NCBI RefSeq assembly: GCF_963678845.1
Contig: NZ_OY787466.1
Span: 124,001-188,000 of the forward strand
Origin: an uncultured Bacteroides sp.
Lineage (GTDB): Bacteria > Bacteroidota > Bacteroidia > Bacteroidales > Bacteroidaceae
Length of the DNA stretch: 64,000 nt
Direction of reading: 5' to 3'
The notes below the pieces were generated by a model that was given only the letters and a program-made list of their open reading frames with translations, ran no database searches and was not told the origin of the DNA. This document shows, one piece after another, positions 1-7,180 of this stretch (the stretch's first letter is position 1; the number at the start of each line of letters is the position of its first letter). The position numbers and the translations under genes are program-made.

Positions 1-1
1 C

Positions 2-184
2 ATTATCACTGATATGACTGCAGCATTGACTGACGAAGTTAAAGCAGAATGGGCTAAAACAATTCCATTGCGTCGTGGTGGTACACCGGAAGATGTGGCT
101 AATGTGGCTACTTTCCTTGCTTCTGATTTGTCTTCTTATGTTAGCGGACAGGTTATTCACTGCTGTGGCGGTATGAACATGTAA
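2..184 (+). CDS. fabG: 3-oxoacyl-[ACP] reductase (SDR family), C-terminal fragment
   Basis: The window opens inside this gene; the last 60 codons are present and end in TAA. They carry the C-terminal signature of FabG-type short-chain dehydrogenases: the IPLRRGGTPEDVANVATFLAS-like helix, then YVSGQV and a final glycine pair. FabG reduces 3-oxoacyl-ACP with NADPH in fatty acid elongation in the cytoplasm. The catalytic Ser-Tyr-Lys residues and the Rossmann glycines lie upstream of the window, so other SDR enzymes cannot be fully excluded, but the ending is typical of Bacteroides FabG. The next gene starts 8 bases downstream, so the two are probably co-transcribed. Confidence 0.75.
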   Translation: MITDMTAALTDEVKAEWAKTIPLRRGGTPEDVANVATFLASDLSSYVSGQVIHCCGGMNM

Positions 185-192
185 TTAGGAGA

Positions 193-867
193 ATGACCGT
201 AATATACGAAGATAACCATATCATTGTTGTCAACAAAACAAGTTCCGAGATTGTTCAGGGAGACAAAACAGGGGATACTCCATTGTCAGAGATTGTAAAA
301 CAGTACCTGAAGGAGAAATACAATAAACCCGGTAATGTTTTTATTGGAGTAGTTCACCGGTTGGATCGTCCGGTTAGCGGAATAGTTCTTTTTGCTAAAA
401 CCAGTAAAGCGCTTCCTCGCTTGAATGAAATGTTCAAGAATAGTGAAGTGAAGAAAACATATTGGGCTATAGTAAAGAACTGTCCGAAGGAACCTGAAGG
501 CGAGCTGGTTCATTATCTGGTGCGTAATGAGAAGCAAAACAAAAGTTATGCCTATGATAAGGAAGTAAAAGATTCGAAGAAAGCCATTCTTGACTATAAG
601 TTGATTGGTCATTCCCAGAATTATTACCTTCTTGAAGTGAACTTAAAGACCGGAAGGCATCATCAGATCCGTTGTCAGTTGGCAAAAATAGGATGTTCCA
701 TCAAAGGTGACCTGAAATATGGCTCTCCACGTTCTAATCCGGACGGAAGCATTTGTCTTCATTCCCGTAGAGTTTCCTTTATCCATCCGGTTTCAAAGGA
801 ACTTATTGAGTTGCAGGCACCGGTTCCGGAAGGAAATTTGTGGAATGGATTTGAGATGATTGGGTAA
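193..867 (+). CDS. RluA-family RNA pseudouridine synthase
   Basis: A 224-residue protein of the RluA family, which isomerises specific uridines in rRNA or tRNA to pseudouridine. The family signature HRLDRPVSG begins at residue 55 and contains the catalytic aspartate D58. Later family blocks are present: KTYWAIV near 88, the GRHHQIRCQLA motif near 154, and a C-terminal LHSRR/HP block. It has no S4 RNA-binding domain in front, so it belongs to the short single-domain branch. The start is preceded by AGGAG and lies 8 bases after fabG. The target position in RNA cannot be told from sequence. Confidence 0.9.
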   Translation: MTVIYEDNHIIVVNKTSSEIVQGDKTGDTPLSEIVKQYLKEKYNKPGNVFIGVVHRLDRPVSGIVLFAKTSKALPRLNEMFKNSEVKKTYWAIVKNCPKEPEGELVHYLVRNEKQNKSYAYDKEVKDSKKAILDYKLIGHSQNYYLLEVNLKTGRHHQIRCQLAKIGCSIKGDLKYGSPRSNPDGSICLHSRRVSFIHPVSKELIELQAPVPEGNLWNGFEMIG

Positions 868-890
868 TCTCTCTTATGGTTTAAAAATAA

Positions 891-937
891 AAGAAGAGCC
901 GTTTGCTGGAATAATTCCGGCGAACGGCTCTTCTTCT
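891..937. terminator. Bidirectional terminator hairpin between convergent genes
   Basis: AAGAAGAGCC starts the left arm and GGCTCTTCTT closes the right arm, with GTTTGC/GCGAAC pairing inside. It lies between the plus-strand pseudouridine synthase gene and the minus-strand dihydrouridine synthase gene. A-rich and T-rich flanks on either side would serve transcripts from both directions. Confidence 0.8.
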
Positions 938-952
938 TGTATCGCTGTTTTT

Positions 953-1897
953 TTATAACTTCAATCCTTCCGAAACGCCAGCTCTATACGCTTCGATCTT
1001 TGTGCTCTTATGAATTTTCTTCTTCGCCTTCTTGTCCATATCGGGCAGAAGATATTCCCAGATAGTCTTCATTTTAGTCACTAATTGGTCGTTTCCCTGC
1101 AGATGTGCCTCGTAATAATTAAGTAGCAGATTATGAAAACCTTTCACCTTTGCAAGCATCTCCTCACGGGATAAAGTTACTCCCTGCTGGTATTCGTATG
1201 CCAGTGCCGGATTGGCCAGTAATCCCCTTCCAATCATTATCCCCGAAAGGTTGGGGAAACGAGTCATTAGTCGGTTAATATCATCAAGTGTGGAAATATC
1301 GCCGTTGTAAATAAGCGGATGTTTGCACTCGCGATAAAAAGCCTCGAAAGCATCCCAGTTGGTTTCCCCTTTATACTGTTGTTTTCCAACCCGGGCATGC
1401 AGGGTGATTTGCTTCAATGGATACTTGTTCAGCAAGGGAAGCAGAGCAAGACACTCCTCTGGATTTTCCCATCCTAAGCGCATCTTTACCGAGAATTGCA
1501 TTTTCGGGAACTCTTCCGTGCATTGTAAAAGTGCAGCAACTTCCTCAGGGTAGGGCAGAATACCCGAACCTTTATGTCTTTTTACCAGCATGGGGAATGG
1601 ACAGCCCAGGTTTATATCAGCTTCTGTATGCCCTTTTTGCCGGAATAATGCTATCACTTTCCCCATTTCATCGGGGGTAGCGGCTATCAATTGCGGAATT
1701 ATGTGGTGAACGGTATTGTTTTCCGACTCAATGTCTCGCAGTTCTCTGTTGCGGAAACCATCTTTTTCCACACGAACAAAAGGAGTATAGTATGTATCTA
1801 TGCCACCAAAAATAGTTTCGTGCGCATTGCGGTAAGGTGCATCTGTAAATCCCTGTAAGGGAGCAAAGTGAATGGGAACTTTTTTCTGGTCTTGCAT
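953..1897 (-). CDS. tRNA-dihydrouridine synthase family protein
   Basis: A flavoenzyme family that reduces uridine to dihydrouridine in tRNA with NADPH. The 314-residue protein is a TIM barrel followed by a helical tail. It shows the N-terminal APLQGFTDAPYR block (residues 12-23), INLGCP with the catalytic cysteine at 99, an LHAR block, the FMN-phosphate region YNGDI, and GIMIGRGLLANP. An in-frame extension to 2026 exists, but I reject it: an AGAAGAG ribosome site lies just before 1897 and a TATCTTTG promoter element sits at 1914-1921, inside the would-be extension. The sequence is closer to DusC-like proteins than to DusB. The gene is probably monocistronic. Confidence 0.88.
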   Translation of the reverse strand: MQDQKKVPIHFAPLQGFTDAPYRNAHETIFGGIDTYYTPFVRVEKDGFRNRELRDIESENNTVHHIIPQLIAATPDEMGKVIALFRQKGHTEADINLGCPFPMLVKRHKGSGILPYPEEVAALLQCTEEFPKMQFSVKMRLGWENPEECLALLPLLNKYPLKQITLHARVGKQQYKGETNWDAFEAFYRECKHPLIYNGDISTLDDINRLMTRFPNLSGIMIGRGLLANPALAYEYQQGVTLSREEMLAKVKGFHNLLLNYYEAHLQGNDQLVTKMKTIWEYLLPDMDKKAKKKIHKSTKIEAYRAGVSEGLKL

Positions 1898-1913
1898 CTC
1901 TTCTTTTTGTTGG

Positions 1914-1921
1914 CAAAGATA
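1914..1921 (-). promoter_or_regulatory. -7 promoter element for the dihydrouridine synthase gene
   Basis: On the minus strand this reads TATCTTTG, a full match to the Bacteroides TAnnTTTG consensus, 16 bases upstream of the chosen ATG. I saw no good -33 element. Confidence 0.6.
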
Positions 1922-2010
1922 GTGAGCTGGGGCGATAAAGCGTCTGTTTTTCACCAATAAAAGGATGAATGACCCTTTGTTTTTTTCAAACAGCCGGCAA
2001 AACATCCCGT

Positions 2011-2114
2011 TTTTCATAATCGGCACGGAAGAGAATACACCTTCCGATTCCTTTTCATAGATAACGAATCCAGTTTTTCATAATCTGCATGGAAGAGAAT
2101 GCTCTTTTCCATGC
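2011..2114. repeat. 27-bp direct repeat plus a hairpin in the intergenic gap
   Basis: The 370-base gap 1898-2267 holds two copies of a 27-bp sequence, at 2011-2037 and 2075-2101, identical at 24 positions and starting TTTTCATAATC. The second copy runs into a 12-bp stem at 2087-2114 (GCATGGAAGAG on the left, CTCTTTTCCATGC on the right, one G-T pair) followed by TCTTTTTA. This resembles a plus-strand terminator, but no plus-strand gene ends here. No credible gene was seen in the gap. Confidence 0.6.
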
Positions 2115-2232
2115 TCTTTTTATCGTTATTCTTTTTTGGGGATGAATGTTATTTCTCTTGGAGGTAACTTCATATTTATGGCTGGTTGTCACATTAATCT
2201 CTTGGTATGCGGTGTGGAATTCCTTTTTTGTC

Positions 2233-2240
2233 TACTTTTG
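2233..2240 (+). promoter_or_regulatory. -7 promoter element for the HAD phosphatase gene
   Basis: TACTTTTG matches TAnnTTTG and ends 27 bases before the ATG at 2268. The spacing resembles the other promoters in this window. Confidence 0.6.
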
Positions 2241-2267
2241 CAGAAATATACATTGTTGTAAGTAAGA

Positions 2268-2888
2268 ATGGAACAAATTAAGAATATAGTATTTGACTTC
2301 GGAGGGGTGATTGTTAATCTCTGTCGGGAGACAGCCGTGAAGAAGTTCGTAGAGATAGGAGTGGCCAATGCTGATGAATTGTTGGATGCTTATCATCAGG
2401 TAGGTCTTTTTCTGGAGGTGGAGGATGGCACTCTCACTGCCGAAGAATTTCGTGTAAAGTTGAGCGCTGTGGCCGGAAAGGAACTGACCTATGAGCAGGT
2501 ATTTCAAGGCTGGTTTGGTTTTGTGACTGATGTGCCTTTGTATCGCCTTGATTATTTGCTCGAATTGCGTAAGAAATACAATCTTTATATCCTGAGCAAT
2601 ACCAATCCTTATATCATGGGATGGGCAAGAAGTGCAGATTTTACATCTGTCGGCCAACCGCTTGATTATTATTTTGATAAAATATATACCTCGTACGAGA
2701 TAAAGGAGGTGAAACCCAGTCGTGCTATCTTTGAACACATGATTAAAGATGCTGGATTGCTGCCTCATGAAACTCTTTTTGTCGATGACGGAGCGGCCAA
2801 CATTAAAATGGCAAAGGAATTAGGTATGCATACCTTCCAGCCAATCAACGGAGAAGACTGGCGCGATGATCTTTCTGCATTGCTCTAA
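2268..2888 (+). CDS. HAD-superfamily phosphatase, YihX-like
   Basis: A 206-residue haloacid dehalogenase fold hydrolase. Motif I is VFDFGGV with the nucleophile D10; position 12, often a second Asp in other HADs, is Gly, as in the YihX/epoxide-hydrolase-N subgroup. Motif II is LSNTN, motif III is the K of VKPSRAIF, and motif IV is FVDDGAANI, which supplies the metal-binding aspartates. A helical cap lies between motifs I and II (about residues 17-95). YihX of E. coli acts on glucose-1-phosphate; the substrate here is not known. It is transcribed alone, with its own promoter and a small hairpin behind it. Confidence 0.85.
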   Translation: MEQIKNIVFDFGGVIVNLCRETAVKKFVEIGVANADELLDAYHQVGLFLEVEDGTLTAEEFRVKLSAVAGKELTYEQVFQGWFGFVTDVPLYRLDYLLELRKKYNLYILSNTNPYIMGWARSADFTSVGQPLDYYFDKIYTSYEIKEVKPSRAIFEHMIKDAGLLPHETLFVDDGAANIKMAKELGMHTFQPINGEDWRDDLSALL

Positions 2889-2981
2889 AGTTTTGCTTAT
2901 TTCGGCATTAAAATAGCTGTTTCCGATTCAGAGGAATAAACTATAACCTTCATTCAGCCGGCATTTATCCGACTTTTTAAG

Positions 2982-3001
2982 AAGGCTGGCGGAAGCCTTT
3001 T
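2982..3001 (+). terminator. Short terminator-like hairpin after the HAD gene
   Basis: AAGGCT and AGCCTT form a 6-bp stem over a 6-base loop, followed by TTT. It is 93 bases past the stop codon. The stem is weak. Confidence 0.45.
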
Positions 3002-3026
3002 CAGGGAACGGTTTATAATTTATATT

Positions 3027-3106
3027 TCCTTGTACAAAAGAATGCAATATTTTGTACAGAAGATTGTTTTCTTTTGTACAAAACAATTCATTCTTTTGTA
3101 CAAGGA
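3027..3106. repeat. Nested inverted repeats with four GTACA palindrome copies
   Basis: A perfect 18-bp inverted repeat has arms at 3027-3044 and 3089-3106, each carrying TTGTACAAAAGAATG or its complement. Between the arms are two further copies, TTTTGTACA at 3050-3058 and the perfect palindrome TTTTGTACAAAA at 3072-3083, which form a second, imperfect inverted pair (13 of 15). It lies between convergent genes, so it could terminate transcripts from either side. A similar cluster follows thrC at 59507-59566, and a lone TTTTGTACAAAA occurs at 54139-54150. Confidence 0.7.
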
Positions 3107-3180
3107 TTTTTTAATGTAATTCGAGAGATTTAAAAAGCTAGTTCGGAGGCTACTCAGCTTGCTTAGTTGTTTCGTTGCTT

Positions 3181-4518
3181 TTAAATGGAAGTCCTTTTCC
3201 TGAACCGCAGATAAAACATCAACCCAGCGCTGGTTAGTCCGAAAGGGAAGGCCATCCATACTCCCTTTACTCCCCAGTTTAAGATAAATCCAAAGAAGTA
3301 ACCCGCTGGAATAGAGACGAGGAAATAGCTGAAAAAAGCAATATACATCATCGGTTTTACGTCTGCAATGCCGCGGAGAGCGTTGGCAAAAGTAATTTGT
3401 GTGCCGTCGCCGAACTGATATAAAAGGAACGGAAAGATAAGAGTCAGAACAGTTCTGTTCACCTCCTGGCTTTCGGTAAACACGGCTCCCAGATAGTTTC
3501 TTAGTAAGAAGATGGCTCCTGAAGAAACTACCGCCATCAACAGGATGATGTGAAAGCCTGCATAAGCTGATCTACGCACATTCACAATATCGTTTTTCCC
3601 TCTGAAATTACTCACTCTTACCGCAATCGCAGCACCCATTCCGTAATAAATCATAAAGCATAGGCTGGAGATTGTTAACATAACCTGATGAGATGCCAGC
3701 GCAATGCTGCCCAGCCATCCCACCATTACGGTGCTAAAGGTAAATGATGCGGTTTCCATTCCCATCTGCAGGGCAATAGGCCAGCCTAGTTCATTGAGTT
3801 TTCTGAATAGCTCCTTTGATAATCCGGAGAGCTTAAAGCCTTTCAGGTACTGAGTATATCGTTTGCTGTATAAAAATATGGCTGCAAACCCCACAGCCAT
3901 AAGGATACGTGCTATAAGTGTGCTTACTCCCGCACCCATTAAACCCAGTTCGGGGAGTCCAAATATTCCATATATCAGTAGATAATTGAGAATGATGTGC
4001 AGACCATTGCCCCATAACAGAATCCACATGGAGGTTTTTGTATCGGTAATACCGTCGGCAAATTGCTTAAATGAATTGAATATGAGCACAAATATAAGGG
4101 AGGCCAGCAGGATCAGAAAGTATGGACGAATGAAAGGAAGTAGTTCTTCGGGCTGACCAAAACGATGAATGTTGAGGTATACCACAAACATAATAACAGT
4201 GATCAGCAATGCTACCAAAGTATTGGCCACAATACTATTTTTCAACGCCTGTCCCGCCCCGGTTTCATCTCCTTTACCAAACAAACTTCCCACGATGGGA
4301 GTCAGTCCGTAGGAGAATCCGGTGCTGAATATGATGGCTAGCGTGAATAGGTTATTCACAAAAGAGGCTGCTGCCAGCTCAATGGTGCTGTGATGCCCCA
4401 CCATCATTGTGTCGGCAAAGCCAAGAATAATCATGCCCAACTGCCCTATAACAATTGGAATTCCTAAACGTAGCAGTGCCTTATAATGTTCTTTGTATGT
4501 TGCAAAGAATCCGGTCAT
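3181..4518 (-). CDS. MATE family multidrug/Na+ antiporter
   Basis: A 445-residue inner-membrane protein with about twelve hydrophobic helices in two repeated halves, typical of MATE (NorM/DinF-type) exporters driven by Na+ or H+ gradients. Early in the protein, PIVIGQLGMIILGFADTMMVG matches the family's first helix block, and the second half contains a similar ALQMGMETASF segment near residue 245. Its ATG overlaps the TGA of the M16 peptidase gene by 4 bases, so translation is probably coupled and the gene is the last in a three-gene operon. The exported substrate cannot be predicted. Confidence 0.88.
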   Translation of the reverse strand: MTGFFATYKEHYKALLRLGIPIVIGQLGMIILGFADTMMVGHHSTIELAAASFVNNLFTLAIIFSTGFSYGLTPIVGSLFGKGDETGAGQALKNSIVANTLVALLITVIMFVVYLNIHRFGQPEELLPFIRPYFLILLASLIFVLIFNSFKQFADGITDTKTSMWILLWGNGLHIILNYLLIYGIFGLPELGLMGAGVSTLIARILMAVGFAAIFLYSKRYTQYLKGFKLSGLSKELFRKLNELGWPIALQMGMETASFTFSTVMVGWLGSIALASHQVMLTISSLCFMIYYGMGAAIAVRVSNFRGKNDIVNVRRSAYAGFHIILLMAVVSSGAIFLLRNYLGAVFTESQEVNRTVLTLIFPFLLYQFGDGTQITFANALRGIADVKPMMYIAFFSYFLVSIPAGYFFGFILNWGVKGVWMAFPFGLTSAGLMFYLRFRKRTSI

Positions 4519-5759
4519 GATTCTTTCTTCGCTCTATAATGCAGGGTTGAGCAGTTCTCGCGTACAAATGCCTTACAAGCCAGCTCTTTTAACTGATTAG
4601 AAGTTACTTTCCGGTAATTACCCACCTCGTTATTCAAATCTTCCGCTTTGCTTATCAGTTCAAAGAATGCCAGATTAGTGGCAACATTGAGATAATTAAT
4701 GTTACTGAATATCTGTTCTGATTCGAACTTATTCTTCACCTTCTCCAGTTCATGTTCATCCACAAGCGTATTCTTTAGTGCCTCAAGCTCTTCCCATATA
4801 GCAGCTTCCGCCTGTTCCAAGGAAACACTGGGGGCAGGCTTGCCGGAAATCTGGAAAAGACCGGGTTCTACAGTACCTGAGATGTAAGCATCAATGGAGG
4901 TAAACACCTGACGGTCTTTCACCAAATGCTGGATCAGTCGACTTGAATTACCGTTGCTCAGCACATCCGATAAAATATCAAAAGCATAATAGTCCGGATG
5001 CATGCGCTCTGTCATGTGAAAAACCATGTATAGAGAATCAATCGGAACAGCACGCTCTACTTCCAATCGTCTTTCCTCTGTTTGCTTAGGCTCTTGAGGA
5101 AGATTTCTTGTCCTGATATCGCGTGCGGGAATAGGACCAAACCATTTTTCAGTTAAGCGAATGGTTTCATCAAAAGATATATTCCCTGTAATGCAAAGAA
5201 TAGCATTGTTAGGCGCATAGAAATGGAAAAAGAAATCCTTTACATCATCCAGTGTAGCATTGGCAATGTGCGAAATTTCTTTGCCGATAGTAGGCCATTG
5301 ATAAGGATGCTCCTTGAAAGCCAGTGGGCGCACAAGGTGAGACACATCTCCGTACGGTTGATTCAGATAACGTTGTTTGAACTCTTCAATAACCACCTGA
5401 CGCTGAACGTCAAGGCTTTTTGTGTTAAAGTCGAGGCTAAGCATACGGTCTGATTCCAGCCAGAATCCCGTTTCCACATTTTGTTTAGGTAGGGAAAGGT
5501 AATAGTTGGTGATATCATTGTTGGTCCACGCATTATTTTCCCCACCGGCCAACTGAACCGGTGCGTCATAATCGGGAATGTTCACCGAACCTCCGAACAT
5601 CAGATGTTCAAAGAGGTGAGCAAATCCCGTATGTTCCTTGTCTTCGTCCTTGGCTCCTACGTTATATAACACATTGACGGCAACCATCTGTGTGCTTAAA
5701 TCTTCAGAATGTATCAGGCGGAGTCCGTTCGGAAGAGTATGTCTGTTTACTTCTATCAT
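4515..5759 (-). CDS. M16 family zinc metallopeptidase (pitrilysin-like)
   Basis: A 414-residue member of the insulinase/pitrilysin family. The inverted zinc motif HLFEH occupies residues 48-52, with E51 as catalytic base. A downstream VVIEE pair at 125-126 is at the right distance to give the third zinc ligand. The length fits one active N-terminal half plus its partner domain, as in the mitochondrial-processing-peptidase-like bacterial proteins. There is no signal peptide, so it is probably cytoplasmic. The gene starts 1 base after the cyclophilin stop region and overlaps the MATE gene by 4 bases. Substrates are unknown. Confidence 0.88.
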   Translation of the reverse strand: MIEVNRHTLPNGLRLIHSEDLSTQMVAVNVLYNVGAKDEDKEHTGFAHLFEHLMFGGSVNIPDYDAPVQLAGGENNAWTNNDITNYYLSLPKQNVETGFWLESDRMLSLDFNTKSLDVQRQVVIEEFKQRYLNQPYGDVSHLVRPLAFKEHPYQWPTIGKEISHIANATLDDVKDFFFHFYAPNNAILCITGNISFDETIRLTEKWFGPIPARDIRTRNLPQEPKQTEERRLEVERAVPIDSLYMVFHMTERMHPDYYAFDILSDVLSNGNSSRLIQHLVKDRQVFTSIDAYISGTVEPGLFQISGKPAPSVSLEQAEAAIWEELEALKNTLVDEHELEKVKNKFESEQIFSNINYLNVATNLAFFELISKAEDLNNEVGNYRKVTSNQLKELACKAFVRENCSTLHYRAKKES

Positions 5760-5760
5760 C

Positions 5761-6603
5761 TTAATCCAGTACGATAACTTTCATTTTTAGATCTTCTTCG
5801 GGGCGGTCGGCGCGGTTGGTCTTTACTTTCTGAATAGAATCAACGATGTCCAGCCCTTCCACTACTTCACCGAATACTGTGTATTGGTTATCCAAATGTG
5901 GAGTTCCGCCTACAGTTGTATAAGCTTTTACTTGTTCAGGAGTAAACTTAAAGTCGGGCACAGAATCTGCCTTTGCTTTTGCTTCAGCAATAAGTTCTTC
6001 CTGCAATTCATAAAGTCCGTCCTTATCACGATCTAATCTTAGCTTTTTAATCTTAGCAGCATTCTTGCTCACTAATGTGTTGAAAACCTCTTCTACTTTA
6101 CCATGGTTTATCTGTTGTTCCATGTTCAGAATCTGACCTTGTGAATAAGCTTTTCCAGTAACGATGTAGAACTGGCAGCCACTGGAAGCCTTTTTAGGAT
6201 TTACCTCGTCACTTTGGCGGGCAGCGGAAAGAGCTCCTTTTTTATGAAAGAGTTGTGGGTAAACAAACTCCGCAGGAATAGTATAACCGGTATCACCTGA
6301 ACCAAGCATTTTGCCTTTCGCAGCATTTTTTGAGTCAGGATCACCGCCCTGAATCATAAAGTCCTTGATTACACGGTGAAAAAGTGTACCATCATAAAAT
6401 CCTTCTTTTGCAAGCTTAATAAAATTATCACGATGTTGAGGTGTCTCGTTGTAGAGCTTAATCTTTATGTCACCTAAATCTGTCTGTATCAACAGCATTG
6501 TTTCTTTCTGATTTTCCATTTTTTCTTTATTATTTTGGGAGAATCCCGGTAAAAATACTCCTGCGAACAGGATTGTTAGTATCATCAGTAATTGCTTTCT
6601 CAT
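5761..6603 (-). CDS. Exported cyclophilin-type peptidyl-prolyl isomerase
   Basis: A 280-residue protein with a signal peptide ending near GFSQ (residue 23). It catalyses proline cis-trans isomerisation during folding of envelope proteins. Cyclophilin blocks are visible: FHRVIKDFMIQGGDP around residue 80, then GALSAAR and SSGCQFYI near 125-150, and the closing YTVFGEVVEGLDIVD. A charged helical insertion of about 70 residues (roughly 155-225, rich in K, E and A) separates the last two blocks. This insertion is longer than the usual loop but I recall it in Bacteroidales homologues. First gene of the cyclophilin - M16 - MATE operon, with a promoter element at 6629-6636. Confidence 0.9.
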   Translation of the reverse strand: MRKQLLMILTILFAGVFLPGFSQNNKEKMENQKETMLLIQTDLGDIKIKLYNETPQHRDNFIKLAKEGFYDGTLFHRVIKDFMIQGGDPDSKNAAKGKMLGSGDTGYTIPAEFVYPQLFHKKGALSAARQSDEVNPKKASSGCQFYIVTGKAYSQGQILNMEQQINHGKVEEVFNTLVSKNAAKIKKLRLDRDKDGLYELQEELIAEAKAKADSVPDFKFTPEQVKAYTTVGGTPHLDNQYTVFGEVVEGLDIVDSIQKVKTNRADRPEEDLKMKVIVLD

Positions 6604-6628
6604 AAGAATAAACTGGCTGATTTTGGTG

Positions 6629-6636
6629 CAAAAGTA
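6629..6636 (-). promoter_or_regulatory. -7 promoter element for the cyclophilin - M16 - MATE operon
   Basis: The minus strand reads TACTTTTG (TAnnTTTG), 25 bases upstream of the cyclophilin ATG. Confidence 0.6.
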
Positions 6637-6735
6637 CGATTTTAAGGCTATTAAGCCAAAACAATAAGACTATAATTAGGACCTTTTATGGAAACTACTG
6701 CCTTTCTGATATGTGCAATGCGGCAAGTTTATCTG

Positions 6736-7056
6736 TTATTGATAGAATACAGCTGTTCCGCAAGCGGTTACCATCAGCATACTTCCGTTTGAACCTACTG
6801 TTTCATAATCTAAATCAATACCTATCACAGCATTGGCTCCTATCTTCTGAGCTTGCTCAGACATTTCACTTAGTGCTGCTTCTTTTGCCTGGCGCAGTAC
6901 TTTCTCATACGAACTGGAACGACCACCTATAATATCACGTATTCCGGCAAAGATATCTTTGAAAATATTAGCACCGATAATTGTTTCTCCGGAAACAATG
7001 CCGTAGTATGTGGCAATGGTTTTACCTTCAATACTGTTTGTAGTAGTTAGTAACAT
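6736..7056 (-). CDS. YbjQ/UPF0145 family protein
   Basis: A 106-residue protein matching the YbjQ (UPF0145) family, sometimes called a heavy-metal-binding domain family. Recognisable blocks are GIVSGETIIGAN near residue 18, a central helix with AKEAALSEMSEQA, and GANAVIGIDLDYE near 72, followed by a short strand with TACGTAV. The family forms small ring-like oligomers; its cellular role is not established. It has its own promoter element at 7091-7098 and is divergent from the large tamB gene. Confidence 0.85.
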   Translation of the reverse strand: MLLTTTNSIEGKTIATYYGIVSGETIIGANIFKDIFAGIRDIIGGRSSSYEKVLRQAKEAALSEMSEQAQKIGANAVIGIDLDYETVGSNGSMLMVTACGTAVFYQ

Positions 7057-7090
7057 AGCTCTTTATTTTTAGGAATTAATATATAGACAA

Positions 7091-7098
7091 CAAATATA
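7091..7098 (-). promoter_or_regulatory. -7 promoter element for the YbjQ-like gene
   Basis: The minus strand reads TATATTTG, 34 bases upstream of the ATG at 7056. The 124-base divergent gap up to tamB holds no other clear element; I found no TAnnTTTG match for tamB itself. Confidence 0.55.
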
Positions 7099-7180
7099 TG
7101 TTTTTTGTATTAATAAATAATCAGAAACGCAAACAAGATATGAAAATAAATGTTTTCTTTGTATAAGGCTTCATTACGAC

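Noticed and set aside
1898..2026. N-terminal extension of the dihydrouridine synthase
   Set aside because: It lies upstream of the TATCTTTG promoter element and adds 43 residues in front of the conserved start of the family.
2087..2114. Terminator of a small plus-strand RNA
   Set aside because: No promoter element or transcript start could be pointed to upstream, so it is recorded only as a hairpin in a repeat.
2232..2768. 178-residue minus-strand open frame
   Set aside because: It is antisense to the HAD phosphatase gene, whose four motifs are intact.
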